Assembly (NCBI RefSeq): GCF_011764445.1
Contig: NZ_BLPG01000002.1
Span: 868,001-932,000, forward strand
DNA length: 64,000 nucleotides
Origin: Phytohabitans rumicis
GTDB lineage: Bacteria > Actinomycetota > Actinomycetes > Mycobacteriales > Micromonosporaceae
Reading direction: 5' to 3'
This document shows, one piece after another, positions 1 through 8,753 of the stretch. The notes under the pieces are model-generated. The model was not told where the DNA came from, made no database searches, and worked only from the letters and a program-made list of their open reading frames with translations. The translations under genes were made by a program, and so were the position numbers. Each line of letters starts with the position of its first letter. The first letter of the stretch is position 1.

Positions 1-842
1 CCGGCGGCGATGAAGAGCACGTCCCCGTCCGGGCCGCCGAAGCACAGGTTGCCGACCTTCTCCGGCACCGGGATCTTGCCCAGGCGGGTGCCGTCCGGCG
101 CGTACACCTGGATCGAGTCGGCGCTGGACGTCCAGACGTTGCCGTCGACGTCGACCTTGATCCCGTCCGCCAGGCCCGGCGTCACCTCGGCGAAGACCCG
201 GCCGTTCTTGCACCGCCGGCCGTCGACCACGTCGTACACCCGGATCCAGTGGTTGCCCGTGCCGTCGGTGCGCAGGGCCGCCGACGTGTCGGTCACGTAC
301 AGCAGCGACCCGTCCGGCGAGAAGGCCAGCCCGTTGGGCTCCTCCACGTCCAGCACGGCCGGGGCCAGCTCGCCGGTGGCCGGGTCGAAGCGAAACACGT
401 AGCAGTCGCCGTACTCCCGCTCCCCGGGGTGGCCCTCGTGCGGCTGCACGATCCCGTACGGCGGGTCGGTGAACCAGATCGCGCCGTCGGCGGCCACCAC
501 GACGTCGTTGGGCGAGTTGAGCCGGGCCGCGCCGAAGCGGTCGACGAGCACCTCGCCGGGCTCGCCGGCCGGGCCACCCTCGATCGCCCGCCGGCCGTGT
601 GAGCAGGTCACCACCTGGCCGTCCCGGTCGAGGCAGCGCCCGTTGGTGAACTCCACCCCGGTACGGTCGACGGTCACGGCACCGGTGCCGGCGCTCCACC
701 GCAGGATCCGGTTGCCGGGAATGTCCGACCAGATCACGGCGTCCTCGCCGGGCAGCCACAGCGGTCCCTCGCTCCAGGCGGCGTCGCCGCCGAGCCGCTC
801 GGGCTGCGCGTACGGGTCGACCAGGTCGCCCAGCTTCACCAT
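1..842 (-). CDS. SMP-30/gluconolactonase family protein (3' end outside window)
   Basis: Only the N-terminal 280 residues are present; the gene runs off the left edge. The translation reads as a six-bladed beta-propeller of the SMP-30/gluconolactonase/LRE family: a metal-binding Glu in AWSEGPLW (Glu25), an Asn in NSPNDVVV, and the motif EPNGLAFSPDG. Family members are divalent-metal lactone hydrolases, often in sugar-acid or aromatic catabolism; the substrate cannot be told here. The start is ATG at 842, preceded by GGGAGGGG. It is divergent from the secreted-protein gene at 1242. Confidence 0.85.
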   Translation of the reverse strand, partial: MVKLGDLVDPYAQPERLGGDAAWSEGPLWLPGEDAVIWSDIPGNRILRWSAGTGAVTVDRTGVEFTNGRCLDRDGQVVTCSHGRRAIEGGPAGEPGEVLVDRFGAARLNSPNDVVVAADGAIWFTDPPYGIVQPHEGHPGEREYGDCYVFRFDPATGELAPAVLDVEEPNGLAFSPDGSLLYVTDTSAALRTDGTGNHWIRVYDVVDGRRCKNGRVFAEVTPGLADGIKVDVDGNVWTSSADSIQVYAPDGTRLGKIPVPEKVGNLCFGGPDGDVLFIAA

Positions 843-1241
843 GTGCCCCTCCCTCTGTGGTGCCACATAGTGAACGCCGTACCACAGGTGGAACGCAAGA
901 GGTCGGGGCGAAGATCTTTAACTCGGCGGAAACAACCGAGCAACCAGCGAGCGTTTCGCGACGATAGCCGGTCTTGGCCGATTTTGTCACCGGTAGCCCG
1001 GCCGGGCGGCGGTCGTGATCGATGATCGGGCATCCGCGCACATCCGTCGGTCCATCCGGCGTGTCCTCATTGGACGACCACGTACGTGGCGATCGCGCGG
1101 TGTTCCCCCGGATGAGCGAAGCCGTTCAGCTTGAGGTGCGCGCCGGTGGGGCAGGACGGCGAATTCACCATTCTCACCAACACGTAGCGCTGGAAATGTC
1201 ACCGGTGTGCCGAGCCGCCATCGCCGCCGAGGAGTGACATC
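843..1241. other. 399-bp divergent intergenic region
   Basis: This spacer separates the lactonase-like gene (minus strand) from the secreted-protein gene (plus strand) and must hold both promoters. The only structured element I see is a 12-bp palindrome close to the lactonase start. Short open frames exist on both strands but lack ribosome binding sites and family resemblance, so no gene is called. Confidence 0.5.
856..867. promoter_or_regulatory. Palindrome TGTGGTGCCACA, possible operator
   Basis: A 5-bp inverted repeat with a 2-bp spacer lies 14 bp upstream of the lactonase-like start, where a repressor could block transcription or initiation. A regulator cannot be named; it does not resemble the GTATAC box found elsewhere in the window. 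Confidence 0.3.
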
Positions 1242-3638
1242 GTGAAGTATCCACCATGGACAAAGATCGTGCTGGGGTTGACCACGTCCGTCCTCATCGG
1301 ACTGCCCGGGTTCGCGACGCCCGCGGGAGCCACGCCGAAAGGTGACCCGGCAACGGGCACCGTACAGGTGAAGATCCATACACCGGACGGCATTCCGGCG
1401 ACCGTCACGCTGGCCGGCAAGACGCGGCAGGTCGCTGCCAAGGCCCCCACCGGCACGTCCACGCTGGTCTCCCTTTCCCTGCCGGCAGGGCTCTACCATG
1501 TGCCGCCGGTGAGCACCACGGTCGACGGCGTGCGGTACGTAGGCCACGCGTCGCCGCCGGTCGCCGTCGTGAAGTCAGGTGCGATGACGACCGTCAACGT
1601 GACCTACGCTCCGGATGGCGGGGCGCATCATCTGGTCGCCACGGACCTGACCCGGACCAGCCTGAAGCTCTCCTGGAACGCACCCGCCGGCGCCCGGTTC
1701 GTCCTGCGGCGTACGCCCGGTGGTACGCCGGTCTCGCTCAAGACCCTGGGCGTCGGCGTGCCGGTCAAAGGCACCTCGGCCGCCGACCAAGGGCTGAAGC
1801 CGGGAACGCGGTACACGTACTCACTGTTCACCCAGACCAAGCACGGCTGGACCGGCCCCCTGGTCAGCTCCATCAGCACCACGCCGCCGGTCGGATCCAC
1901 GCAGGCCACCTACGTCGCCGCGCCGACGACGCTGCTCGCCGTGCCGGCCGACCTAGCCGCCGCGCAGACCACGGGAACGGGCGTCCAGGTCGTGCTGCGG
2001 AGCCAGGTACCGCCGCCGCTATTGGGTTCAGCCGTCGTCCTGCCGATCTCGGCCGCGCTTCCCGGCGGCTTCCTCGGCGTCGTCACCTCCATCACGCCCG
2101 ACGGCCGCACCCTCGGCCTCGCGGCGGGCGCGCTGATCGACGCGTTCGACTACTACGAGCTCGACGTTCCGGAATTCTCTGTCGCCGCCGCCGGCGGCGG
2201 CGGCGCGCCCTCGGCCACGGCCAAGGCCGCGGCGGCCAAGGCGGCCGATGTCGACTGCGGGGGATCGGCGGAACCACCACGATCTCGTTCACGCCCACCG
2301 TCACGCTGGCGGGCCATTTCAGCACCAAGGTCGACAAGTACAAGTTCCTGGGCGTCGAGGTCCCCACCGGCGCGTCCGTGGACGTCGGGCTGACGGCCAA
2401 GGTGACCGGCGCCGCCCGCATCGAGACCAGTCAGGACCTCCAGTGCGCTCTGGGCCTGAGCAAGTTCTTCAAGACCTTGACGGCGTCGCCCGTGCCGATC
2501 TCCGTCTCGTTCGACGCCGCCGCGCAGTTCACCATCGGGGGCGGCCTCAAGATCGAGAACGTCGGGCTGACCGCGACCGGTGGTGTGCGGTTCGCGGGCT
2601 CGATGACCGTCAAGAACGGCCCATCGTTCACCGGCCATACGATCATGGAAGCGGCCCCCTTGACGCCGAAGGTGACCAAGAACGGGTCGGTGGGCTTCAA
2701 GGTCGGCGGCGAGCTGATCCTCGGGCCGGGTGTCGGAAGCACCGGGGCCGGCGTGATCGCCGGGATCAGCGGGGAGTTGTCTCCGCTCGACGCCAGCCTC
2801 AAGCCCTACCACTCCGAGCAGGACAGCCAGTTCAACAACTGCACGATCGCGGCCGCGGCGTTCACCCGCAGCCTTGGCTTGGTCGTCAAGGCGTGGTTGA
2901 GCAAATGGTCATTCAGTCAGAAGATCAGCTCGGACGCCCTCACCGGGTCAACACCGTACGGCGGCTCCCCGTGGTCGCTCCCGAAGGACTGCGACAAGAA
3001 CACCCCCAGCCGGCAGACACGCTCCTCGGTCCCGGGGTGTCGAAGATCGAGGACGCGACGGTCGGTGGCCCAGACCAGTGGGGCCACGTGGACGGCTTCG
3101 TGCCGGGCAAGAAGACCTGGGTGCTGAGCACTGGACAGATCGCCGACGCGCTGGGGCCGCCGGAGAAGTTCGCCAGCACCGACCTCGGTCGCGAGGGCGA
3201 CGCCGAGCTGACCACCCTCGCCGGCCATCCGACCTTCGACGCCGCCGCGTACACCGTCACCCTCAAGCCGGCCGGCTCGACGCTCCACGTCCGATACGTC
3301 TTCGCCAGCGAGGAGTACCCGGAGTACGTGGGAAGCGCCTACAACGACGTCATGGTCGTACGGGTCAACGGCAAGAACTGCGCCACCGTGCCCGGCGGCA
3401 CCGAGGCGGTCTCCGTCAACACCATCAACGACAAGACCAACAACTCGTACTACGTCGACAACAGCGCCGGTGCCGCCGGCTACTCGACCAGCATGGACGG
3501 CCTCACCGTGCCGCTGACCTGCTCGGTGCCGGTAACCCCGGCCAGCCGGTCACCGTACAGATCGCCGTCGCGGACACCAGCGACCATGTGTACGACAGCG
3601 CGGTCGCGCTCGTCGACGGTGGCATCTGGACCGACTAA
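1242..3638 (+). pseudogene. Secreted choice-of-anchor-L protein with three frameshifts
   Basis: Read through three frame changes, this is one gene of about 799 residues: a signal peptide (about residues 1-28, ending in PAGA), a fibronectin-III-like segment (about 125-215), a central beta-rich region, and a C-terminal choice-of-anchor-L domain with FASEEYPEYV and YNDVMVVRVNG. Each frame change sits in a G/C run and is repaired by adding one base: GGGGG near 2260, CCCCC near 3005, and CCGG near 3530. Adding three bases makes the length exactly divisible by three. The start is GTG at 1242 after GAGGAG. Family members are secreted or surface proteins of unknown role. Whether the gene is dead or mis-sequenced cannot be settled here, but all three changes being deletions in G/C runs favours error. 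Confidence 0.7.
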
Positions 3639-3651
3639 CCACATGATCCAC

Positions 3652-3683
3652 GCGCGGGGCCGGTGCCAGCACCGGCCCCGCGC
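3652..3683 (+). terminator. Strong 15-bp hairpin terminator
   Basis: A perfect 15-bp inverted repeat (GCGCGGGGCCGGTGC and its complement) with a 2-base loop begins 13 bp after the stop of the secreted-protein gene. No T tract follows, as is common in actinomycetes. Confidence 0.75.
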
Positions 3684-3695
3684 TCATGAGCGCAT

Positions 3696-3707
3696 AGTGT
3701 ATACAGT
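3696..3707. promoter_or_regulatory. GTATAC box A (agtGTATACagt)
   Basis: This near-palindromic box lies about 45 bp upstream of the decarboxylase-like gene at 3749. It matches boxes near 14776, 15850, 17949, 25264 and 55461. The GntR gene at 17970 carries one in its own promoter, so it is the likely binding protein (inference). Confidence 0.6.
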
Positions 3708-3748
3708 GTGCAATACTGGGCTAGCCCGGTCCCGACTGGAGGTCAGGA

Positions 3749-4729
3749 ATGTCTCTACACCTGCGCGGCGCCTTCTCCCCCAACCCGCGGGTGACGCCGC
3801 TCGTCGACGGCACGGTCCAGCCCACCGGGATCGAGATCTCCTGGGAGTCGGGCCCGCCCGGCGACCTGCACGAGAAGCACCTGCGCGACGGCGCGCACGA
3901 CGTGTTCGAGTTCTCCATCTCGAACTACATCGTCACCCAGGAGCGGGCCAAGGCCCTGTGGGACTGGGTGCTGATCCCGGTCTTCGCCAGCAAGGCCACG
4001 CTCGGCCTGGCCACGCTGGTCAACGCCCACGCCGGCATCGACAGCGGCGCCGATCTGGCAGGGCGCGCGTTCGGCATCCCCGACTACACGATGACCGCTG
4101 GCCTGTGGTTCCGCGCCCAACTGCGGCAACTGTGGGGCATCCAGCCGCAGGACGTCGAGTGGTACGTCGCGCGCCAGGGCGATCAGAGCCACGGCCGGCA
4201 ACTGGGCTTCGACACCGACCCGCCACGCGGCGTGACCCTGCACTGGGCCGGCGCCGGGCAGGTCAACCGGATGCTCCAAGCCGGCGAGCTGGACGCCGCC
4301 TTCCCGGCCGCCGACGTCCACATCGACACGTCGACGGGCAACGTACGGCGGCTCTTCCCGGACGGCGGTCGCCGGTTCATGGCGGACTTCAAGCGCCAGA
4401 CCGGTTTCCTTCCGGTCAACCACGTCGTCCTCGTGAAGCGGCGCCTCGTCGAGAAGGAACCCTGGGTGGCCGAAGCCATCTTCGACGCGTTCGAGGCGGC
4501 CAAGCGCGAGGCGTACCGGCGTGACCCTTCGGCCGCCGGCGTCTTCCGCACCGGAAACGACGACCTGGACTGGCAGGCGGCGGAGTTCGGCACCGACCCA
4601 TTCCCGTACGGCTTCGCCGCCAACAAGGCGATGCTGGAGATGGCGGCGCAACAGTCCAACCTGGACGGACTCACGGTACGGACCTGGCAGCCCGAAGACT
4701 CCGTCGCCGAATCGCTCCGCGGCACGTGA
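3749..4729 (+). CDS. 4,5-dihydroxyphthalate decarboxylase-like protein
   Basis: This 326-residue protein resembles the Pht5 / 4,5-dihydroxyphthalate decarboxylase family, whose fold is related to periplasmic solute-binding proteins. Family features include an early HLRDGAHDVFEFSISNYI-type segment, VFASKATLGLATL, and a late FVDP-like region with FGTDPFPYGFAANKAML. No signal peptide is visible, so it is probably cytosolic. The family removes a carboxylate from a dihydroxylated aromatic acid. The start is ATG at 3749 after GGAGGTCAGGA. GTATAC box A lies just upstream, linking it to the catabolic island. The exact substrate is unknown. Confidence 0.75.
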   Translation: MSLHLRGAFSPNPRVTPLVDGTVQPTGIEISWESGPPGDLHEKHLRDGAHDVFEFSISNYIVTQERAKALWDWVLIPVFASKATLGLATLVNAHAGIDSGADLAGRAFGIPDYTMTAGLWFRAQLRQLWGIQPQDVEWYVARQGDQSHGRQLGFDTDPPRGVTLHWAGAGQVNRMLQAGELDAAFPAADVHIDTSTGNVRRLFPDGGRRFMADFKRQTGFLPVNHVVLVKRRLVEKEPWVAEAIFDAFEAAKREAYRRDPSAAGVFRTGNDDLDWQAAEFGTDPFPYGFAANKAMLEMAAQQSNLDGLTVRTWQPEDSVAESLRGT

Positions 4730-4772
4730 AGTCAAGTCTCGAACTTGATTAATTTCGATGCGAAGATAACGC

Positions 4773-5225
4773 ATGCAGACACTTCGCTGGCGTATCGCTC
4801 GACGTGCCATCGCCGCTGTACTGGCGGCAATCTGCGCTCTGATCCCCGCCACGGCCGCACATGCCGACGTGATCGTGTCGCCGGGTGGGTCCGGCCACGT
4901 CTGCTCCAGTCCCTACGTGTACGTACACCCGGAGATCTACTTCCAGACCTGCGCCTGGGCCGACAACGACGAGGTCTGGTTCACGGTCCACGTCGGCAAC
5001 ACGGGGTCGTACGCCCCGGTGACCATCTGGCCGGGCTACGTCAGGAACGGCGTCTGGACCAGCTGTCCTACCGTCAATTTCAGTCTCGACGCCGGCGTCA
5101 AAAGTACGGCCAAGTCCAACTGCGACTTCTCCCGGACTACCGCCGCGTACCAGGCGTACGCGACCGTCCAGCACGATTCGACTGCTGAGTTCAGCATGAG
5201 CGACTCGCTCCAGGTGCAAGGGTAG
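4773..5225 (+). CDS. Small secreted protein of unknown function
   Basis: This 150-residue protein has a Tat/Sec-like signal: the basic start MQTLRWRIARR, a hydrophobic core and a TAAHA cleavage site near residue 31. The mature part is about 120 residues, beta-rich and aromatic, with four cysteines (in HVCSS, FQTCAW, TSCPT and KSNCDF) that could form two disulfides. I do not recognise the family. It is 43 bp downstream of the decarboxylase-like gene, but its nature (extracytoplasmic, small) does not suggest a shared task. Confidence 0.7.
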   Translation: MQTLRWRIARRAIAAVLAAICALIPATAAHADVIVSPGGSGHVCSSPYVYVHPEIYFQTCAWADNDEVWFTVHVGNTGSYAPVTIWPGYVRNGVWTSCPTVNFSLDAGVKSTAKSNCDFSRTTAAYQAYATVQHDSTAEFSMSDSLQVQG

Positions 5226-5232
5226 CGGCCAC

Positions 5233-5336
5233 GCCGATCAAGGAATTCGTCGCCGATCAAGGGCAAAGGGTCGTGGATCGGAGATCAAAGCACGGCCATA
5301 TGCCCTTGATCGACGCGCGGGGCCTTGATCGACGCG
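5233..5336. repeat. GATCAAGG palindromic intergenic repeat, copy 3
   Basis: Two GATCAAGG boxes on the left face two CCTTGATCGAC boxes on the right across an imperfect stem (GGGCAAAGGGTCGTG against CACGGCCATATGCCC) with the 15-base centre GATCGGAGATCAAAG. The same architecture occurs twice at 25.4-25.9 kb. This copy sits between two convergent gene ends (5225 and 5346), where the RNA could fold as a bidirectional terminator. Confidence 0.75.
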
Positions 5337-5345
5337 ACGAAAGAG

Positions 5346-5558
5346 TTAGTCGGAGACGATGAGGTTGGGGTCGGCCAGGGACTGCATGACGTCGTCGGGC
5401 ATGTAGATGAGGGCTTCGAGGACCAGGGGGTCGATGTAGCGGGACTGTCCGGACACGACGTCCCGCAGGACGAGGCGAGCGCAGTGGCCGGACGTGTCGA
5501 CGGACACCTCGATGGACGCGAACTCGTTGCCGACCACCACACCGTGGGCGAAAGCCAT
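5346..5558 (-). CDS. Small Rieske-operon protein of unknown function
   Basis: This 70-residue acidic protein (starting MAFAHGVVVGNEF, ending PNLIVSD) is the last gene of the Rieske operon, 14 bp after the beta subunit. It contains VSVDTSGHCARLVLRDV and a helical end with LEALIYMPDDV. I do not recognise the family; position suggests an accessory or scaffold role for the oxygenase, which is inference. ATG at 5558 is preferred because AGCGGGG lies at proper spacing; a GTG at 5567 is also in frame but abuts the G run. Confidence 0.6.
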   Translation of the reverse strand: MAFAHGVVVGNEFASIEVSVDTSGHCARLVLRDVVSGQSRYIDPLVLEALIYMPDDVMQSLADPNLIVSD

Positions 5559-5572
5559 GGCGCACACCCCGC

Positions 5573-6058
5573 TCAGATGAGGAACGTCATGTTGCCCAGC
5601 GGTTCATCGGCGTCGAGCAGCAGCACCTTCTTGTGGCGCAGCTTGAAGCCCTCCGGGGTGCGCCGCAGCGTGTAGTGGACACGGGCGGCGTACACGGATT
5701 TGCGGCCCAACCGCAGCTCGACCAGGATCGTCCGGGCGGTGGCCTCGACGGTGTCGTCCTCGCCGTGCGGGTTGACGACGCGGATGTTGCCGACGACCCG
5801 GCACACCTTCGACCGCGGTTCCTGGGAGTGGGCGCCGCCGGCGGTCAGCCGGAAGCAGCGCTCCTCCAGGCGGGCGCGGTCGTCGTAGATGATCGACACG
5901 TGCTTGGTCGGGTCGTAGTCGTCGAGGTTGCAGGGCACCCAGTACGTGCACGGGTCGTCCCACAGCGCGAGCCACTCGTCGTACGCGCTGGCGTCGGCCA
6001 ACTCGGCCTCCAGGAGGAGGAAGTCGGTCACGTCCCCCACCAGTTCCAGATCCTTCAT
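5573..6058 (-). CDS. Rieske ring-hydroxylating oxygenase beta subunit
   Basis: This 161-residue protein has the size and character of the small subunit of aromatic-ring-hydroxylating dioxygenases (NTF2-like cone fold): an N-terminal FLLLEAELADASAYDEWLALW, then IIYDDRARLEERCFRL, a central RTILVELRLGRKSVYAARVHY and the end DEPLGNMTFLI. The subunit has a structural role in the alpha3beta3 enzyme. Its ATG at 6058 overlaps the TGA of the alpha gene by one base, so the two are translationally coupled and probably made in equal amounts. Confidence 0.9.
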   Translation of the reverse strand: MKDLELVGDVTDFLLLEAELADASAYDEWLALWDDPCTYWVPCNLDDYDPTKHVSIIYDDRARLEERCFRLTAGGAHSQEPRSKVCRVVGNIRVVNPHGEDDTVEATARTILVELRLGRKSVYAARVHYTLRRTPEGFKLRHKKVLLLDADEPLGNMTFLI

Positions 6059-7338
6059 CACGAAACCTCCGGGGAAGTCATGCTGCGCAGCCACGCCTTC
6101 ATCTGGGCGCGCTGCGGTACCTCGTCGGTGACGTTGCCGACCGTCGAGCCGTCCTCCTGCGGCGCGACCGTCAGGCCGCGCGCGAGGACCAGCCACGGGA
6201 TGTAGTCGGCCCGCAGCCCGATCTGGTTGCGCTCGAACACCTCGGTGTCGTCCGGGGTGCCGAAGCTGGCGACGCCGCTGAACCACTCGAACGAGCGGAT
6301 CCGCTCGGTGTTGATGGAGTCCGGCACACCGTCCAACATGGCCGGATAGCTCATCACCTCGGTATGCCCCGCGGCCAGCGGCCGGATGACGCGTACCTGG
6401 GAGCCGATCAGCTGCAGGTTGGGCCAGACGTGGATGTGTACGTCCCGGGAGCGGCGGATGACCTCGTGCGCGCCGTCGCCGTACGCCTCGCTCATCAGGC
6501 GCATGTACTCGTGCCCGTCGGCGTTGTCGGGGATGCCGGCGGCGATGGACGTGTTGGACGCGGCCCCGATGGCGACCTTGTCCCGGCCGGTCAGGTCCAG
6601 CCGGCAGTGCCCGTTGCCCAGGTCCCAGCTCTCGTTGGCGGACTTGTCGGAGTTGCCGGCGCCCCGGTTGTACGATGCGCCCGCCTTGCGCTGCCGCAGG
6701 TCCAGGACCGTCTTGTGGGTGAAGTTGGTGTGGTACCCGTCCATGCCCACGAACTTCCAGTTGCCCCAGAACGCCGACTTGGACGTGCCCGCGGACAGCG
6801 AGACGGTGCCCAGCGGCGACGCCTTGACGAAGTCCGCCAGGAAGCCGGCCGCCTTGCCCAGGTGCTCGGCCAGCGGCGGACCGTCCGGCGCCATCGAGGC
6901 GAAGATGAAGCCCGCCGAAGTGTCGACGCGGGGCACCCGGGCCAGGCCCAGCGTGCTCTTGTCGAAGCCCTCGCCGTACCGGGACGGGTAGGGCACGCCG
7001 ACCAGGTCGCCGGCGGAGTTGTACGTCCAGCCGTGGTACGGGCAGCGGAAGAAGTTCGCGTTGCCGTACTCGTCCATGCACACGGCGGCGCCGCGGTGCC
7101 GGCAGCGGTTGAAGAAGATGCCGATCGATCCGTCGGCGGCCCGCGAGACGATGAGCTGCTTCTCGCCGATCCACTTGGTGCAGTAGTCGCCGGGTCGCGG
7201 GATCTCCGACTCGTGCGCCACGTACACCCAGTACCGGTAGAAGATCTTCTCCAGCTCGTCCTTGTAGATGTCCTCGCTCGTGAAGACCGCGGAGTGCACG
7301 CGGTCCGGCTGAACGAGTGCGGCGTAGTCAGCCATCAT
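6058..7338 (-). CDS. Rieske ring-hydroxylating oxygenase alpha subunit
   Basis: This 426-residue protein is the catalytic subunit of a non-heme iron dioxygenase. The [2Fe-2S] Rieske site is CRHRGAAVC followed 12 residues later by CPYHGW (residues about 79-104). The mononuclear-iron motif is MDGYHTNFTH (two His near 203 and 208). It inserts oxygen into an aromatic ring using electrons from the ferredoxin and reductase encoded just upstream. ATG at 7338 is chosen because GAGAGG is correctly spaced; GTG at 7344 is an alternative. The substrate cannot be deduced; the neighbouring importer and decarboxylase-like gene suggest an aromatic carboxylate. Confidence 0.92.
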   Translation of the reverse strand: MMADYAALVQPDRVHSAVFTSEDIYKDELEKIFYRYWVYVAHESEIPRPGDYCTKWIGEKQLIVSRAADGSIGIFFNRCRHRGAAVCMDEYGNANFFRCPYHGWTYNSAGDLVGVPYPSRYGEGFDKSTLGLARVPRVDTSAGFIFASMAPDGPPLAEHLGKAAGFLADFVKASPLGTVSLSAGTSKSAFWGNWKFVGMDGYHTNFTHKTVLDLRQRKAGASYNRGAGNSDKSANESWDLGNGHCRLDLTGRDKVAIGAASNTSIAAGIPDNADGHEYMRLMSEAYGDGAHEVIRRSRDVHIHVWPNLQLIGSQVRVIRPLAAGHTEVMSYPAMLDGVPDSINTERIRSFEWFSGVASFGTPDDTEVFERNQIGLRADYIPWLVLARGLTVAPQEDGSTVGNVTDEVPQRAQMKAWLRSMTSPEVS

Positions 7339-7359
7339 CCCCACCTCTCTGCTGATCTC

Positions 7360-8547
7360 TCAAAGCGTGATCCCGTCAAGCCTGGTGCGCGCGGCCAGCG
7401 CGCGGCGCAGCGCGAGCACCTGCGACGGTGCGTTCAGCCCGAAGGCCCCGACCAGCTCATGATCACGAACGTACAGCGCGACAAAGCCGTCGTCGTCCAG
7501 AACCACCCGCACGTCGTCGGAGGGTCGCGGCCGTCCGACGATCTGCAGCCGGCTGCCGTACTGGTCGGACCAGACGTACGGGACGGGCGCGTAGGGGCGC
7601 GGCCGGTCCGGGTGCGCGATGTTCCACGCCACCACGCCGGCCTGCTCCACGGCGTTCGTCCAGTGCTCGACGCGCATCGCCTCGGCGAAGAGCGGGTTGG
7701 GCCAGCGGGCCACGTCGCCGACCGCGAAGACACCGGGCGCGCTGGCCCGGCAGAACTCGTCGCACACCACGCCGTCGGCCACGTCGAGCCCGGACCCGGC
7801 CAGCCAGTCCGTGGCCGGGACCGCGCCGATGCCGACGACCACCGCCTCGCACCCGAGCGTCGTACCGTCGTCGAGGACGACGCGCTGGCCGCCCGCGCGG
7901 TCCGCGCCGATCGCGCTCACCGAGCGGCCCAGGACGAGCTGGACGCCCTGGCTCTCGTGCAGCCGGGCCAGCCGCTTGCCGACGAGGTCGCCGAGCACCC
8001 GGCTCAGCGGAAACGCGTACGGCTCGACCACGGTGACGCTCGCGGACCGCGCCGCGGCCGCGGCGGCCACCTCCGAGCCGATGAAGCCGCCGCCCACGAC
8101 CACGACCCGGACCGGCCCGTCGATGGCCTCGCGCAGCCGCTCGGCGTCCGCGAGCGTGCGCAGGTAGTGCACCCCGGCGCCCGCCGGGGCGGTGGCCAGC
8201 CGGCGGGGCGCCGCGCCCGTGGCGATGACGAGATTCGAGTACGCCAGGGTGCCGCCGCCGGCCAGCCGGACGGTACCCGCGTCCAGGTCGAGGCCGGCGG
8301 CGCGGCAGCCGCGGCGCAGCTCGATGCGGGCCTTGTCGAGGTCCGCCTGCGTGCGCAGCATGACCGACTCGGTGCTGTGGCCGGCGGCGAGCACCTGCTT
8401 GGACAGGGCGGGCCGGTCGTACGGCAGGTCCGGGCCGGCTTCGAGGATCGTGACGCGGCCGTCGAACCCGTGCCGGCGCAGCCCTTCGGCCGTCCGCACG
8501 CCGGCGATGGAACCGCCGACGATCAGCACGTCGTTAGACTCTGTCAT
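7360..8547 (-). CDS. FAD-dependent ferredoxin reductase
   Basis: This 395-residue pyridine-nucleotide-disulfide-type flavoprotein resembles oxygenase-coupled ferredoxin reductases. It has an N-terminal FAD motif (LIVGGSIAGVRTAEGLRRHG), the PYDRPALSKQ block, a central NAD(P)H motif (VVVVGGGFIGSEVAA), and the FAD-binding VFAVGDVARWPNP near the end. It passes electrons from NAD(P)H to the adjacent ferredoxin. The start ATG at 8547 overlaps the ferredoxin stop by four bases, and its stop lies 21 bp before the Rieske alpha gene. Confidence 0.9.
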   Translation of the reverse strand: MTESNDVLIVGGSIAGVRTAEGLRRHGFDGRVTILEAGPDLPYDRPALSKQVLAAGHSTESVMLRTQADLDKARIELRRGCRAAGLDLDAGTVRLAGGGTLAYSNLVIATGAAPRRLATAPAGAGVHYLRTLADAERLREAIDGPVRVVVVGGGFIGSEVAAAAAARSASVTVVEPYAFPLSRVLGDLVGKRLARLHESQGVQLVLGRSVSAIGADRAGGQRVVLDDGTTLGCEAVVVGIGAVPATDWLAGSGLDVADGVVCDEFCRASAPGVFAVGDVARWPNPLFAEAMRVEHWTNAVEQAGVVAWNIAHPDRPRPYAPVPYVWSDQYGSRLQIVGRPRPSDDVRVVLDDDGFVALYVRDHELVGAFGLNAPSQVLALRRALAARTRLDGITL

Positions 8548-8738
8548 TCGTCTATCCCGATGGCCTCCGCCGGGCAGGCGAAGGCGGCCGTACGCGCCGA
8601 CTCCGCGTCGGCCTCCGCCACCGTCCCGTCGCCGAGCAACTGGGCCCGGTTGTCGTTGCCCATCCGAAACAGCGCGGGCGCGAGCGCGACGCACTCGCCG
8701 AACCCGCAGCACTTCTCGACCTCGACATACAGCTTCAC
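8544..8738 (-). CDS. [3Fe-4S]-type ferredoxin
   Basis: This 64-residue ferredoxin has cysteines at 10, 16 and 55 (KCCGFGEC and CPAEAI); the second position of a normal CxxCxxC motif is not Cys, which fits a three-iron cluster. Such ferredoxins usually serve actinobacterial P450s, but some actinobacterial ring-hydroxylating oxygenases use them. Placement between the thiamine enzyme and its reductase, with a four-base overlap, makes it the electron donor of the Rieske oxygenase. An adjacent Cys11 could alternatively ligate. Confidence 0.88.
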   Translation of the reverse strand: MKLYVEVEKCCGFGECVALAPALFRMGNDNRAQLLGDGTVAEADAESARTAAFACPAEAIGIDE

Positions 8739-8753
8739 GAGACCTCCTTGCGA

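Noticed and set aside
1022-1237. Short plus-strand ORF before the secreted protein
   Set aside because: No ribosome binding site, no family resemblance, and it covers the likely promoter.
5573-7174. 533-codon frame joining the Rieske beta subunit with upstream sequence
   Set aside because: The first part is out of frame with the Rieske alpha gene; the beta gene starts at the coupled ATG at 6058.
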